Position numbers and translations under genes: made by a program
Shown: positions 36,890 through 49,913 of the stretch, in pieces
How the letters are laid out: the number at the start of each line of letters is the position of its first letter
Position numbering within the stretch: position 1 is the first letter of the stretch
Assembly (NCBI GenBank): GCA_016800925.1
Contig: JABCPU010000412.1
Span: forward strand, 1-57,762
Direction of reading: 5' to 3'
Length of the DNA stretch: 57,762 bases
Source: Suillus spraguei
Taxonomy: Eukaryota > Basidiomycota > Agaricomycetes > Boletales > Suillaceae
Notes under the pieces: generated by a model
Databases searched by the model: none
Told to the model about the DNA's origin: nothing
Seen by the model: only the letters and a program-made list of their open reading frames with translations

Positions 36890-38640
36890 AAGAAAATGCC
36901 ACCAGACCCATCAACCAGAAGTGAAAATAGCACGCACTAGCAACAGCAGTAGACCTCAAATAAGAGACTTCACTAATGACAAATGCTCACCCAAAAAGTA
37001 AAAAAAAATGTCAGGAGCGAAAATAATAAACTAACCAACCACAAATGCCTCCAGAGCCATCAAACAAAGAAACATTAAAAGCGAAAATACAAATGTCCCT
37101 AGAGATAAGAAGTAAAAAATGCTCCAGGTGAAAATAGTTGGTACTAGCAACAGCAGATAAGAGGCTTCACCAACTAAAATGCCTCTGAAGCGAAGGTAAT
37201 TGGCACTAGCAACAGCAAATGGCCCCAGACTCATAAAACAATGTTCAAAAAAGGCCTTTGAAGCAAAAATAGTTGGCACTAGCAACAGCAGTAAATCCCA
37301 GATAAGGGGCTTCAATAACTAAAATGCCCATGAAGCAAAAGTTGCTGGCACTAGCAACAGCAGTAGACCCCAGATGAGGGGCTTTACCAATCACAAATAT
37401 CCCCAGAACCACCCAAAGAAAGTCAAAAAATGGTATAGAAATGTCTGCAGATATAAATATGAAAAATGGGCCAGAAGCGACAATAGTTGGCACTAGCAAC
37501 AGCAGTAGACCCCTGATAAGGGGCTTCACCAACTATAAAACACCCATAAAGCAAAGTAGTTGGCGCTAGCAACAGCAGTAGACTCCAAATAAGGGGTTTC
37601 ACCAACTACAGATGCCCCCAGACCCACCAAACAAAGTTTTTAAAAAAGCCTTGAAGGCGAAAATAAAGATGTCCCCAGAGCTAAGAGTCACAAATGGTCC
37701 AGAAGCGACAATAGTTGGCACTAGCAACAGCAGTAGACCTCTGATAAAGGGCTTCACCAACTATAAAACACCCATAAAGCAAAGTAGTTGGCGCTAGCAA
37801 CAGCAGTAGACTCCAAATAAGGAGTTTCACCAACCACAGATGCCCCCAGACCCACCAAACAAAGTTTTTAAAAAAGCCTTGAAGGCGAAAATAAAGATGT
37901 CTCCAGAGCTAAGAGTTACAAATGGTCTAGAAGCGACAATAGTTGGCACTAGCAGCAGCAGTAGACCTCTGATAAAGGGCTTCACCAACTATAAAACACC
38001 CATAAAGCAAAGTAGTTGGCGCTAGCAACAGCAGTAGACTCCAAATAAGGAGTTTCACCAACACAGATGCCCCCAGACCCACCAAACAAAGTTTTTAAAA
38101 AAGCCTTGAAGGCGAAAATAAAGATGTCCCCAGAGCTAAGAGTTACAAATGGTCTAGAAGCGACAATAGTTGGCACTAGCAACAGCAGTAGACCTCTGAT
38201 AAAGGGCTTCACCAACTATAAAACACCCATAAAGCAAAGTAGTTGGTGCTAGCAACAGCAGTAGACTCCAAATAAGGAGTTTCACCAACCACAGATGCCC
38301 CCAGACCCACCAAACAAAGTTTTTAAAAAAGCCTTGAAGGCGAAAATAAAGATGTCCCAGAGCTAAGAGTCACAAATGGTCTAGAAGCGACAATAGTTGG
38401 CACTAGCAACAGCAGTAGACCTCTGATAAAGGGTTCACCAACTATAAAACACCATAAAGCAAAGTATGCGCTAGCAACAGCAGTAGACTCCAAATAAGAG
38501 TTTCACCACTACAGATGCCCAACCCACCAAACAAAGTTTTAAAAAAGCCTTGAAGGCGAAAATAAAGATGTCTCCAGAGCTAAGAGTCACAAATGGTCCA
38601 GAAGTGACCATAGTTAGCACCAACAACACCAGTATGACCC
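36890..38640. repeat. Satellite A, units of about 228 bp
   Basis: GATGCCCCCAGACCCACCAA occurs at about 37610, 37838, 38065 and 38293 (steps 227-228 bp), with a shortened copy near 38515. Each unit holds two versions of a sub-repeat around CTAGCAACAGCAGTAGAC and TTCACCAAC, so the unit is itself a doubled form. Sub-repeats extend leftwards in degenerate form to about 36890. The reverse-frame and forward-frame ORFs of about 61 codons are by-products of the repeat. Confidence 0.9.
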
Positions 38641-38859
38641 CCATGAGGGGTTACACCAACTACAAATTCCCCAAAACTCATCAAACATAAGATGTGCAGT
38701 TTGCATAGTGACATGGAGGTAGAGAGAAGCAAGAAAGTTTTTGGTTCAAGTTGACCGCATTTTTGCTTATATAAGCATTTCCAAATCAAGCCTGTCACCT
38801 ACATATATTTGACATAAGCAGGTTCACTGCATTTTCGCTTGTTAGAGGTCACAAAAATT

Positions 38860-41330
38860 AATCAGAGATGGCTTCAGAGCTTCTGTAGTGCATTTCAAAT
38901 TGTGAGATGTCCGTTCACCTGGTACCCTCTGTAAAGATCAATCTTTTGAAACTCTGTATAGCTTGCCTATGCTTCAAGACCATTTTGCCTGGGAGTGTCC
39001 GACCTCTCTGAACATCTTGGTGTACTCTTATTTGTTTGAAAAGATAAATTGACATTTAGTATAGCCTGTAGAAGGTTAGCTCAAAGATTGATTTTTTTCG
39101 ACCTTCTAATGATATATCTGAGTTTGACTGTGACTTGTGTACAATATGATATAATTCAATCCTCATCATATACACCAAATCAGCAATCAAAATTCGTGCT
39201 CCAAAAGTTGAGCACTCAGTCAAGCCAGGAGACCACACTTTGGCTTATGTAAGCAGTACCACCTGTGTCACATCCTTCATCCATGATATCTTTATATGAC
39301 TTGTGTGGCTTTGGACAGATCATTTCCCAGTGGTTATTGAGCTGTCAAAGACATGGTGGGGCCACTTTTTTGGTCCAGAAAATCATCTTCGAGAGTTATG
39401 CTTTGCTCTTCACTCCACCTACCCACTGTGCTCAGTGGTATTATTTTATCAAGGCATATTTATGGTGATGTATGATCATATAAATTGGTTAGAGTGACTT
39501 CAGAGTTGCCCGGGGTATATCTCAATTGTGATGTGTCAATTTACCTGTTTCCTCTTCAAAGATCATTTTTGTCTAGACTCTAGATGACCGGATCATGCTT
39601 GAGGAGTATTTCTCCTGAGGGCCTCTGACAATCCTGAACACAATGATGTAGCCTGCTTTGTTTGAAAAAATCGCATTATTGAGAGGTGCAAGACCATCCT
39701 TCTCCATCTACTGGTTATGTCATGTCATGATGAAAATACCAATATATATGTGGATGTTTCTACTGTTTTATGATCGTATAAATAAATTAGAAATGGGTCC
39801 AGCACATTTCAAGACTGGGAACATGATCGTCTCAGTTTGTCTGGTACCCTCAACAAAGATTGGTTTTTCTAGGCATCCTATGACTTGTCTATGCTTCACA
39901 CTCATTTTTCCTGGGGTCTCAATGTCCCTGAACATGATGGTAAAGTCCATTGGTCCAGGAAAAATCGCATTTTTGAGATATGCAAGGCCCCATCCCCCCT
40001 TCTACAGGTTATATCTTGTGATTGTGCAAATACCAATATATGAATGGATGTACCTACTGTTTTATGATAGTAGAAATCGATTAGAGATGACTCCAGAGCA
40101 TTTCAAGACTGTGGGAACATAAATGTCTCAGTTGGCCTGGTACCCCACAAAGATTGATTTTTCTAGGCTTTCCATGACATGCTCATCCTTCAAACTCATT
40201 GTTCCTAGGAACTTTTAATAACCTTGAACACGATGGTCAAGTCTGTTTTCGCTGAAAAAATCACATTGTGGAGTTATACAAGGTCTCCCTTCTCCCATAC
40301 TGGTTATATCTTGTTATCATGCAAATAATGATATGTAGATGTCCATTCCTATTGTTTTTGGATGCTATTAATTGATTAGGATTGGTTCCAGAGCATTTAA
40401 AGACTGTGGGAACATAAATGTCTCAGGTTGCCTGGTACCCCCTGCAAAGATCGATTTTTCTAGCCTTCCCATGACTTGCCTATCCTTCAAACTCATTTTT
40501 CCTGAGGGCTATTGACATCCATGAAGATGATAGTGAAGCCTGTTTGTCCAGGTAAAATCACATTCTTGAGATATGCATGGCCCTCTTCCCCACTCCTACT
40601 GGTTATATCTTGTTATTATGCAAATACTGATATATATATGACTGTTCCTATTGTTTTTGGATGCTATTAATCGATTAGGATTGGTTTCAGAGCATTTAAG
40701 GCCTGTGGGAATATAAATATGGAAGTTTGCCTGGTACCCCCCACAAAGATCGATTTTTCTAGGCTTCCCATGACTTGCCTATCCTTCAAACTCATTTTTC
40801 CTGGGGGCTATTGACATCCCTGAAGACGATAGTGAAGCCCGTTTGTCTAGGAAAAATCGCATTCTTGAGATATGCATGGCCCTCCTCCCTCCTCCTACTG
40901 GTTATATCTTGTTACTGTGCAAATACCGATATATATATGACTGTTACTATTGTTTTTTGATGCTAGAAATCGATTAGGAATAGTCCCAGAGCATTTCAAG
41001 CCTGTGGGAATCAAAATATGGAAGTTTGCCTGGTACCCCCCACAAAGATCGATTTTTCTAGGCTTCCCATGACTTGCCTATCCTTCAAACTCATTTTTCC
41101 TGGGGACTATTAACATCCCTGAAGATGATAGTGAAGCCCGTTTGTCCAGGAAAAATCGTGTTCTTGAGATATACAAGGTCCTCCTCCCCCCTCCAACCTC
41201 ATATATGATGCTGTACTTCCATTTGACCTAAGGCCGATACTGTAAATGATGTTCCTAGTGTTTTAAAGGCCTACAAATCGATTGGTGATGGTTTCAGACT
41301 CTCTGGAAGTCGTTAATATTGAGATTTGTG
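38860..41330. repeat. Satellite B, units of about 298 bp
   Basis: CAGAGCATTTCAAG-like starts recur at about 39803, 40098, 40394, 40690 and 40990 (steps 295-300). Each is followed by CCTGGTACCCCC, AAGATCGATTTTTCTAGG, CATGACTTGCCTATCCTTCA, AAAATCGCATT and GTTATATCTTGTTA. Older, more divergent units lie to the left (about 38870, 39490). Divergence rises towards both edges, as expected of an array that renews itself from the middle. Confidence 0.9.
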
Positions 41331-41559
41331 TTATGAGCGAAAATAACAGTATTTTGCCTATATCTCCATATCCAAACCGCCGTTTTCTTTAATTCTTGGC
41401 TCATATCCTTCCTGAATATACCCTCTATGATATGTACCAGCCCAGAAAGAGATATTTTTTTCGAAGTTTGAAACCTATTTCTGTTTTGACCATATAAATG
41501 ACTAACACTTTAACGGGGGGCGGGTGGGGGGATCTAACTATATCTGACGTATGGCAAGC

Positions 41560-42560
41560 ACTGTTGTTATCCTTATCCTTGACTATCGTATCGTTGTTGT
41601 ATGTGATCGTATTGTATTGTATCGTATGTTATCGTATAGTATTGCCTTGTATTGTATGATATTGTAACGTATCACTATCGTATAGTATCGTATGCTATGA
41701 TATGGTGGTCTGTCGTGTTTCTTATCCTTGTCTTTTTCCTATTTTTTGCTATCCGAGTCTTGACTATCGTGTCTGCGGTCATGCGTAGGCTGAGGGGAAA
41801 ACCTTGTTCAGACTTTGCTTGACTTTGCTTGATTTTGCTTGATTTGAGGCGTAGCGTTAGGCGAAAACCTCGTCAGGACTTTGCTTGACTTTGCTTGATT
41901 TTTGCTATTGGATTGCTTGATTTTTGTTTAATCTGAAGCGTGGCTTTAGGCGAAAACCTCGTCAGGACTGGGGCTTGACTTTGCTTGATTTGTGCTATTT
42001 TTTGCTTTATTTTGTTTAATCTGAAGCATAGTTTGAGGCGAAACCTAGTCAGGACTGGGGTTCATTTTGCGTGATTTTTGCTATTTATTTGCTATTGGAT
42101 TGTTGATTTTGCTTTATTTTGTTCGATCTGAAGCGTAGCTTTAGGCGAAAACCTCGTTCGGACTTGGCTTGATTTTGCATGATTTTTGCTATTTTTTGCT
42201 ATTGAACGGCGTGATTTCGCTTAATCTTGGGCGTTGGTTTAGGCGAAAACCTCGTTCAGACTTGGTTTCATTTTGCTTGATTTTTTGCTATTGCGTTGCT
42301 TGATTTTGCTTGACTTTGTCATTGTATTGCTTGACTTGCTGTGGTATCGTATCGTAGCGTATCGTATTCCTTATCCTCGTCTTGACTATCGTATGGTATC
42401 GTAGTCTGTCGCATTTCTTATCCTCGTCTTGGACTATGGTATTCCTGGTCAAAACTCGTTCAGACTTTGCTTGACTTTGCTTGATTTTTGTTTAATATGA
42501 GGCGTAGCTTTAGGCGAAAACCTCGTTCAGACTGGGCTTGATTTTACTTGATTTTTGTTT
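41560..42560. repeat. Satellite C: TATCGTAT tract and TTTGCTTGA/GGCGAAAACCTCGT repeats
   Basis: First a TATCGTAT/GTATTGTAT simple repeat (about 41575-41705, again about 42345-42400). Then six or seven units of about 75-110 bp with GCGTAGCTTTAGGCGAAAAC followed by CTCGT(T)CAGACT and runs of TTTGCTTGATTTTTGC. No coding potential is credible. Confidence 0.9.
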
Positions 42561-42574
42561 AATCTGAAGACCAG

Positions 42575-42990
42575 AAGATGTTCTGCTTGGGCACGCACTG
42601 TGATCTGGCTGGCATACACACCTCTCTTCTCATCTATTTTTAGAAATGTTCCCACAGTGAAGGCTTCGGTGATATAACATCCCTTTGGTGTATGCACACA
42701 CTTGCGCACTGTAATTGACATGGCTGGCATGCACCATCTCTCTTCTCATCTATTTTTAGAAATGTTCCCGCAGTGGAGGCTTAGGTCATCTGATCTCCGT
42801 TGGTGAGTTCAGCACTCTCATTAGAGCACTGCTTGGTTGGCATGCCATATGCTAATGGTTTTTGAATATTTTGCAATATCACCTTCAGACAAGGTCGTGG
42901 AAAGTCTCATGACAACACATGGACTCTCCTGAATGTCTACTACAATTTTGTCCGGACATCTTTTTTTTGGAAATGTTCCCACGGTGGACG
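42575..42990. repeat. Repeat D, units of about 130 bp
   Basis: TCTCTTCTCATCTATTTTTA followed by GAAATGTTCCC.CAGTG.AGGC occurs at about 42612 and 42740. A third partial GGAAATGTTCCCACGGTGGA occurs at about 42968. GGCTGGCAT precedes the first two copies. Confidence 0.8.
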
Positions 42991-43235
42991 CTTAGGTGAT
43001 CCTTGGTCACATGGTCCACCCCATCACTTTGCTTGATAAGCTTGGACCTCCATTCTGCCTGAACAACTGTGCTGGGCAGCCTGCCACGCTGTGGTTCCTG
43101 CACGCCATGCCAGCGCTGCAACCCATCCATCTCTATTCCACTTGGGCCGCTTACAGCGTGCCATACCATTGCGTTGACAAATGAAATGTTGTCAGCTACA
43201 ATGATACTACTGGGTATTGACAAATATTTTATCGC

Positions 43236-43412
43236 GTGGACCCAGTCCATGTGGATAACCCAGTACACCGCGAAAATGGATGCACATACTGCAGGGTATT
43301 AAAAATATTTTCTTCGGTTGACAAAGAAAATATCTTTAATACCCTGCAGTATGGACATCCATTTTCGCGGTGTACTGGGTTATCCACATGGACTGGGTCC
43401 ACCCAGGCTTGC
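43236..43412. repeat. Long inverted repeat (arms about 80 bp, spacer about 12 bp)
   Basis: TGGACCCAGTCCATGTGGAT near 43236 returns inverted as ATCCACATGGACTGGGTCCA at about 43382-43403. The arms stay almost perfect inwards through ACCGCGAAAATGGATG and ACTGCAGGGTATTAAA to a centre near 43320. A strong cruciform or hairpin is possible. Its outer sequence continues into the degenerate repeats at 43400-44220. Confidence 0.9.
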
Positions 43413-44220
43413 GAGGAACTACTATCATTCCTCTCTAGGTACACCGACGCATGGCCTGTGGAATTGTATATAGAGCATTATCTATATAGGCACAGCGGCA
43501 TGGCTTTCCCTTTCTTCATGCTGGTGTGGCCAGGCAATCCTGGACGTCCATCAGAAGGGCTTGGCCTCAGCTTATATACTGTGCCCCTTTCCTGAATATG
43601 AGCCCCAAATTTCGGATGAAATCTGAGGGGGAGTGCTGGTGGGGGAGGAGCGGAGCTCTGTGGATCTGAAGGGAAGTGTGGAACTACTTGACAGGAGTAG
43701 GTCCGGATATCATGGAGATCAGATATGAAGATCACATCTTGATGATCATATTTGAGATGGGATGCAGCTTCGCGGTGAACTGGGCTATCCACATGGACTG
43801 GGTACGCCCAGCCTCGCGAGGAACTAGTATCCTTCCTCTCCAGGTACACCGACGCGTGGTCTGTGGAATTGTCTATAGAGCATTATCTACATAGGGCGGC
43901 AGCATGGATCGACATATATGTATGCACTCGGTCCACCCAGGCTCGCAAGGAACTGGTATCCTTTGATACCAGGCACACCCCTACTTGGTACATGAACTTT
44001 ATGCTACATGCGCAGCAGCATGGAATTCCCTTTCTTCATCCATCTGCACCCAGGTGCGCAAGTATGTAGTAACCTTTCTCTCTACGTACACCGATGCGTG
44101 GCCTGTGGAACTGTATGTAGAACATTATGTATATAGTGGCAGCGGTATGAATTTCCCATGTATGCATGGACAGTGGTACCTCGTAAGAAAGGTTGGCTCT
44201 TTTCTTTCAAGGTACGCAGT
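43400..44220. repeat. Repeat E, degenerate units of about 250-400 bp
   Basis: GAACTACTATC/GAACTAGTATC/GAACTGGTATC, CTCTCTAGGTACACCGACGC and CTGTGGAATTGTATATAGAG recur near 43412, 43820, 43945 and 44075, with TGGAATTCCCTTTCTTCAT-like ends. Some pieces are shared with the arms of the inverted repeat. Confidence 0.7.
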
Positions 44221-44479
44221 ATCCATGCAGATATGACCCCTGCCAGGCGCATCGATCACCGGCCCTTTCTCATTGTAGAAACCTGTGCCGTCACAACGTT
44301 CTCGACCGTCACAATGTGAATACCAAATATGAACAATTATTCTTTCTACTTACCAACCGAAATTATGCCGCCTCTCACAACTCGGACCGGCAACCCTGTC
44401 CTGTAGAATCATTTGGTTCTGCCAGCGCAGCAACCATGACATCTCGAGCGATACATAATTGTATCGTTACACCGCTATG

Positions 44480-44508
44480 GCCGCGCTCAGAACAGTGGCG
44501 AGGGCGGT
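44480..44508. repeat. Palindromic motif copy 1
   Basis: GCCGCGCTCAGAACAGTGGC then GAGGGCGGT: a 29 base imperfect palindrome of the family described in the hunt section; intergenic. Confidence 0.7.
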
Positions 44509-44856
44509 TATAGCATCAGCATCAGTCTACAATTGAGTGCACATATCAGCATATAATGGCACAGTCGGACCAGAACCCACATCATGACGTCAGAACAGAG
44601 TACACATTATTGATGCCGGACAGCAAAGCACATCTTTTATAGTATGTTTGTACAATCAAACAGCCATACATTGTAACAAACAAAATGTACGTGTACGACG
44701 CCGATGCCACCGTTGTATCGGAGGCGTAAGTCTGAACATGCGGTCACACATGGAGCCACGCAACATAGCCAACGGATGGTTATTAAATGCTGTTTCAAGT
44801 ACCGTATACCCTTCACAAATATGTTGCCTCCTCATGTACGTGCATGTGTATACTAA

Positions 44857-44885
44857 ACCGCGCTCACAACAGTTGTGAGTGCGGT
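44857..44885. repeat. Palindromic motif copy 2 (near perfect)
   Basis: ACCGCGCTCACAAC / AGTTGTGAGTGCGGT pairs along almost its whole length; intergenic, upstream of nothing recognisable. Confidence 0.85.
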
Positions 44886-45031
44886 CATGGTAATTCTAAC
44901 GCCGGTGTCGCTTGTTCTGGGCATGTTCTATTATCTCGACCTCTGAATCTGATTCGCCCTCGGGAGCTGGCCGCTTCTTCTGTGCGATGGATGTCATCGC
45001 AGGATGGTTGTGTATGTGCCAGTCGTCGCTC

Positions 45032-48000
45032 CTATTTCCACTGCTTTATCAAGCCCGAAGATGCAACTGCGATCTTGAAAGGTCCGTACTGCCGGTCTTG
45101 GAGGTGGCCCATGAGCTCACTGTGCTTCGTCGCCAACTCCTCGTTGGTGAGAGCACCCAATCAGACAATGGGGCGCCCCCTTGAAGATCCGACTGCAGCG
45201 GGCCTTTGCCAGCCCCCATCCTCACCAAATTCAGCGATCCAATCCCTTTAGCGCTGTTCTTTGCATTCCATGGCGTCGGAAACGCCCTCCGGTTGTTGAA
45301 GTATTCTCGCAAAGGGCTCTCGCGCTCATACACCGAGATGATGTATGCTGGCACCATAGCCACGAACTGCGCCCTCAGGTGCTTCCCTTGCGACTGCCCT
45401 TGTTGGCCTTCCAGGGAAGCGCTCTCACTGCATGCGTGGTCGCATATTCCCCTAGAAGCTTGTCGTTCGTAGGCTTGTCTTTCACATCCCAGAACATGTC
45501 CGGCAACACATGACTGAAGTAAATCCCTGCGAGCAAGGCTATCTTGTGAAGCGGCTTTTCTCGGTCGAAGTTGCCGAAAACCCATTCGTATATCTTCGTC
45601 AACAGCTCATCCGTTTTGCATTCGATGTTCTCCAATGTGAATTCATCAGGAAGACTGTCCCGACCAAAGAAGTCAGGGAGAGACTGAAGCGTTATAGACT
45701 CGACCGCCACGGCGCTCGAGCATCCGATGCTTCTGCTTTCTTCGCTGCCTCTGCTGCCATGTCCACCGTCGAGGGTTGGCTCGACCGACGCCCGCATTAT
45801 TGGCCAACGACGACTTCCCGAGATTCACCCATGAGTTATGGACGGCCTTGCGCGACCGACGACCTTTACCTCCCGAATGAGGCGCATGCATGGAACATGC
45901 TGAATCTGGAGATGGTTGGCAGCGATGATGTAGCATCGCTGAAGATATTTCTCAGCCGCTGCAGGCGAGTTTTGAGGAGCGTATTTGAGCATCGAGCATA
46001 AGCGATGCGCAAGACGGCGGTGGATGGCGCTGTTAAGATAGAGGGGCCGCGACCGACAAAGGAGAGTCCACGCGAGTCATCTTGCAGATGCATGCAGCAA
46101 ACTCTTGCACGCTCAACTTCTCCTTGGAAGAATTGGGAAGACCTTGCGAAAAATCGTTCGGGTCGCTGACTACGCATCTCAGTAAGTATTCATATGATCG
46201 GTCTTTGTAGCCGAGAGGGTATTCCGAAAGCCAACCATTTCTGCAAAGATTTGAGACGCTCTTTGTCTCTCGTGGGACTATGTTTCGTTCGAGTCCATAT
46301 CCTCGGCTTCGCTCGAGCATTCCTTCTTGACTGCAACAGCGACCAACATCTTCACATCAGCCATGTAGGACTGCAAAGCCACCAAAGCGATGACGATGCA
46401 ATGGCGTTCTTGCGTCGTATATTGTAGAAAGACGTGGGGCGAGAGCTTGTTGACCGACAGTTCAATGTGAAAGCTGGCTTTGTATGCCTTAAATAAAATA
46501 AAATCAAGTAGTAAGTGAGCACCAGCCTCGGCATCTGAAATGAGCAAAGACCTTGCCTCAAAATGATCATTGCCGTAAGTCAGCACTGGGATCTTTTGGA
46601 AGCGATAGCTGGGACATTGAGATTGTCCAAAGTGGGCCAGTCGACTGCGCTGATGGCGATCGGATTATTGATGGCGGTGGTGGTACGGATACATGGAGCA
46701 AAGGTAGGAAGACCCTGCTCCAGCAAGCTTTGGACCAGCCAAAGCGGCCTCATCAACCTCGTGGCCAGTACCCTGGCATTTCCTGTATGAGCATAAGCCA
46801 GGGTACGCTCCAGAACAGAGCACAGTTCTACGGTCTCATGCCTAGGTTTTTTCGCAGCCTCCAAGGAGGCAGCTGGTGAGCCCACAAGCGTTCGAGCAGA
46901 GAGGTTATCCCAAATGAGGTCCACTGATAGACCTGAGGAAAAGCCTTCAAAAAAAATAAGCAAAGTAAAATGTTTGGATGCACGATCAGATGATCACCTG
47001 AGGAGCAAACACACACATATGAGGACGCAGCGCTTGGAAAATATTTGGATGAGACCATGCCCGAGCGAGAGGAACAATGATGTCCTTATAAATAGACCTA
47101 TAGGACGAGATTCAACCAAGATGGAGAAAACAAACGATAGAAAGCGCTTACATGCCATTGCGCTTTTCTGGCTTGAGCGAATCGCACTGTATTATATATA
47201 TATTCTCGAGACGCAAGGCGCGAGGGACATCGTCGAGACCGATCTTATTGTCATATTTCTGATGAGGAAGACTAGACTTGCATTCTCGCAGACGGGAAGA
47301 ATGAGTGGCCTTAGTAGCAGCATTACCGTATGCTCCTGCTAGAGCTGAAGTTATGCGACCTTGTTGGACGTCATGGAGAGCTGCAGAGGGCCGAATGCGA
47401 TGCGATATCTCATTGTAGAATTGACAGGCGCTGGCAATGAGAACGGGTGGCACGCCCTGTTCATCATCGACCATGTTGCCAAAGACATCATATTCCTCTG
47501 GGAGCGGTTCATCATCGCCCATGTTGACCGTTCGAGGTCTGCGAGAGGTGGAGCGACGTATGTGAGAGATGAAAGGAGCAAAGTGTGGAAGGACGGAATC
47601 GCATTGGACGTGACCGATGGTTCGAAGGAAGGCCTGAGGGAAGACAGAGATGGATGGAGCCTTGTTCTCATCTGCAGCATAAGCATCCTGGTCTAGGACC
47701 ATGTCGTCGTGGTCTGGGATGTAGGAAGAAAACAAGTCAGAGATAGTCTCCAAGTTGACGAGGAGACCGCAAGGTTTGTCATCGCGACGGGACCTGCCAT
47801 GGAGACGAGGAATGCGACGGCCATCCTCAGCATAAACATTGTTTTCGCGACGGGTATGAGGATCACGATGGGGGAAATTGTCGAGGTTCACTTCTTCACG
47901 GATGTCTGGATCTGGAGAGTCGTAGACCACGCCATGCTCCTGAATGATGTCTTCATTAGGGACCTCGGTCCAGCGCTTCACCCTCCGGCATCTGAAGGGG

Positions 48001-49584
48001 ATCACCAATCATTATGAGAAAAAGAGGAGCAGAATGGAAGATTGAAGACGTACGTGATATCTGTGGCGATGGCGACAGAAATGTATCTTATGTGGGTGTA
48101 AGATCTTTCTGCAAGCCAATTCTTCGACTCCTGGGTGTGGGCATCGTTGTTGGAATTGGCGATAGGCTGGTTCTGACCGTATCGACAAGCAACGGCCACA
48201 GGAGCACGACTGAGGAGCCAGCCATCCTGCTTCCAGGTCATAGGGGCATCTGCGACCCATTGATCCCAATCTGATGCCATGGTGGTGTTAAGGTCAATCA
48301 AATCGTCAAGACGCAAATCCCAAGTTGTCTGAGAGCTACAAAAGCAATGTCATCAGCTTAGTGTTACAAAAAAAAACATTATATCAACATCCTGTTGGGC
48401 AAAACAAGGCAAGACCCGCATATAAGACCGTAATGAATGCGTCCAAATGAAACAGATTAATATAAAACATTGCCTATAAATGCATATATTGCAAAGTGAG
48501 CTCCATAGATCATAATTGACACCAACACAACAAAGTGTGGGTATAACTCCTATTGCTCTGTATGCCCAAAGTAAACATAACGACGGTGCTCATTCCCATG
48601 GCTTATTTGAACCAAGAGGTCTGAACGCCGCACTCACAACCGTTCCAAGCGCTACATTTGTAGCATTTTCCATGTTGGAGATAGGGCTGCTTTCAGGCCA
48701 GTGGAATTGCATAACCAGCACGTCATAAACAGATGGTCGTGCATGCAGATGATGGGAAAAGTGTCTCGAGAAAGAATAGAGAGAAGCACCCACTATATAT
48801 TAGACACGTCTTTGATCCTCCACCCATGCAGATCGACTTCATCCGTGCCATACTGATGCATGACATAGATGGGGAGGTTGGGATTTTTGGACAGAGCATA
48901 GGCGAGGAACATCACAGCCATGCGAAAATGAGAGGAAGAGAGGCGGGTGTCTCCATGCTGCTTCTCGCTGAGGAGGGGAGCAGCATTGGCCATGTCCATA
49001 TCGTCCAAGTTTTCGTGAGGACAAAAAGCCAGCCATAATTCAGTGGACGGTGCTGTTCCAAGAGACATCATGCATCCAGTGGGGTCGAAGCCTAGCTTGC
49101 CGAACTTAGGACGAAAAAGATGGGTGGGAAGACAAAGATTGAGGGCGATGGAGAAGGTGTGGTCTACGACTTTGTTAGGAATGAAAGCATGCAGACCAAC
49201 GGAGCCTCCGACGACGAGGCAAAAATCAAGGAAATGCTTGGAGGCATCCCAAGCCAACATCTCATCGTCAGCATCGTAGTAGAGATCATGGTCAAGGCGA
49301 AGGACGGAACGGCGATGGAGCAAATTAATGGCCGTGGCTTTATCGTCCTTTTTGAATGTGCGAGCGAGAGTAGACAGGTTGATGGACTGGACTTTGGTCT
49401 GCTCCCATGTGCGACCGGACGCTTGGGGACTGTCTTGGCGCATGAAGAGACTCTCGAAGACATCGCTTTGAGGCAAAGCATCGTCGGCCTCTACAGAAGA
49501 TGGAACATCTGCGAGATTAAAAGGGCGAGGTTCTTCCTGGTCGCCTGAGAGGCGTCCACCAGCTTGAAAAGTGATGGTAGCCAT
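45032..49584 (-). pseudogene. Large conserved protein E, broken by several single-base frame changes
   Basis: Reading from ATG 49584, exon 1 (263 codons, clean) has LRLDHDLYYDADDEMLAWD and YVMHQYGTDEVDLHGWR. After a long intron (about 48331-48790) come DWDQWVADAPMTWKQDGW and AVACRYGQNQP, spliced to CRRVKRWTEVPNED, ending in KYDNKIGLDDVPRALRLENI. The frame then slips in a TA run near 47195. Further coding-like blocks are IVPLARAWSHPNIFQALRPH, YQWTSFGITS/LSVDLIWDNLSARTLVGS, YRFQKIPVLTYGNDHF, EFAACICKMT, FDREKPLHKIALLAGIYFSH, RAQFVAMVPAYIISVYERES and LTNEELATKHSEL, ending at a stop at 45032-45034. Frame changes are needed near 46608, 46040, 45383 and 45150. Family not recognised. Breaks could be decay or assembly errors. 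Confidence 0.55.
48622..48652. repeat. Palindromic motif copy 3, in the long intron of gene E
   Basis: ACGCCGCACTCACAACCGTT then CCAAGCGCT: the left half of the motif is well kept, the right half is changed. Confidence 0.6.
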
Positions 49585-49913
49585 ATCATCGTCGCTATCG
49601 AGACTTTGAGGAATGCGTTGGATCAGTTACTGCAGTCATCTGGGGCATCTGATGGAACACTCACATCTGGACTTCTGTATCAGACATGGTACTACGGATA
49701 CGACGATATGATTATGCTAGAAATCAAAAAGAGGCCGTGCAAATGCAATGTCAAGAAAGCGAGATAGAAATGAAAAATGCAGGAAAGGTGAGAAAAAAAA
49801 ACTTACAAGATACATGGGAGATGCGGCTGCTGTGTTCGGAAGCAGGTGCATCGCCATAGGGCAGATTGCAAATTGAGGTCGAGAAAGGACTTTTTCAAAC
49901 ATTTGAGCTCGCT
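49585..49913. other. 5' side of gene E, no gene seen
   Basis: No frame upstream of the gene E start codon continues it convincingly. An A-rich run lies at 49790-49802. The region probably holds the gene E promoter. Confidence 0.35.

Larger units (their letters stand above)
44221..45031. other. No gene; two copies of the palindromic motif
   Basis: No credible coding frame. The stretch holds palindromic motif copies at 44480-44508 and 44857-44885, the second being the most perfect: ACCGCGCTCACAAC followed by AGTTGTGAGTGCGGT. Confidence 0.5.

Noticed and set aside
37612..38252. Repeated 61-codon ORFs starting MPPDPPNKVF
   Set aside because: They recur with the 228 bp satellite unit, have no splice context and end at the same repeat-encoded stop.
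43000..44513. Several 60-120 codon ORFs in the 43-44 kb region
   Set aside because: They fall in the inverted repeat and degenerate tandem units; both strands of the palindrome give mirror-related peptides.
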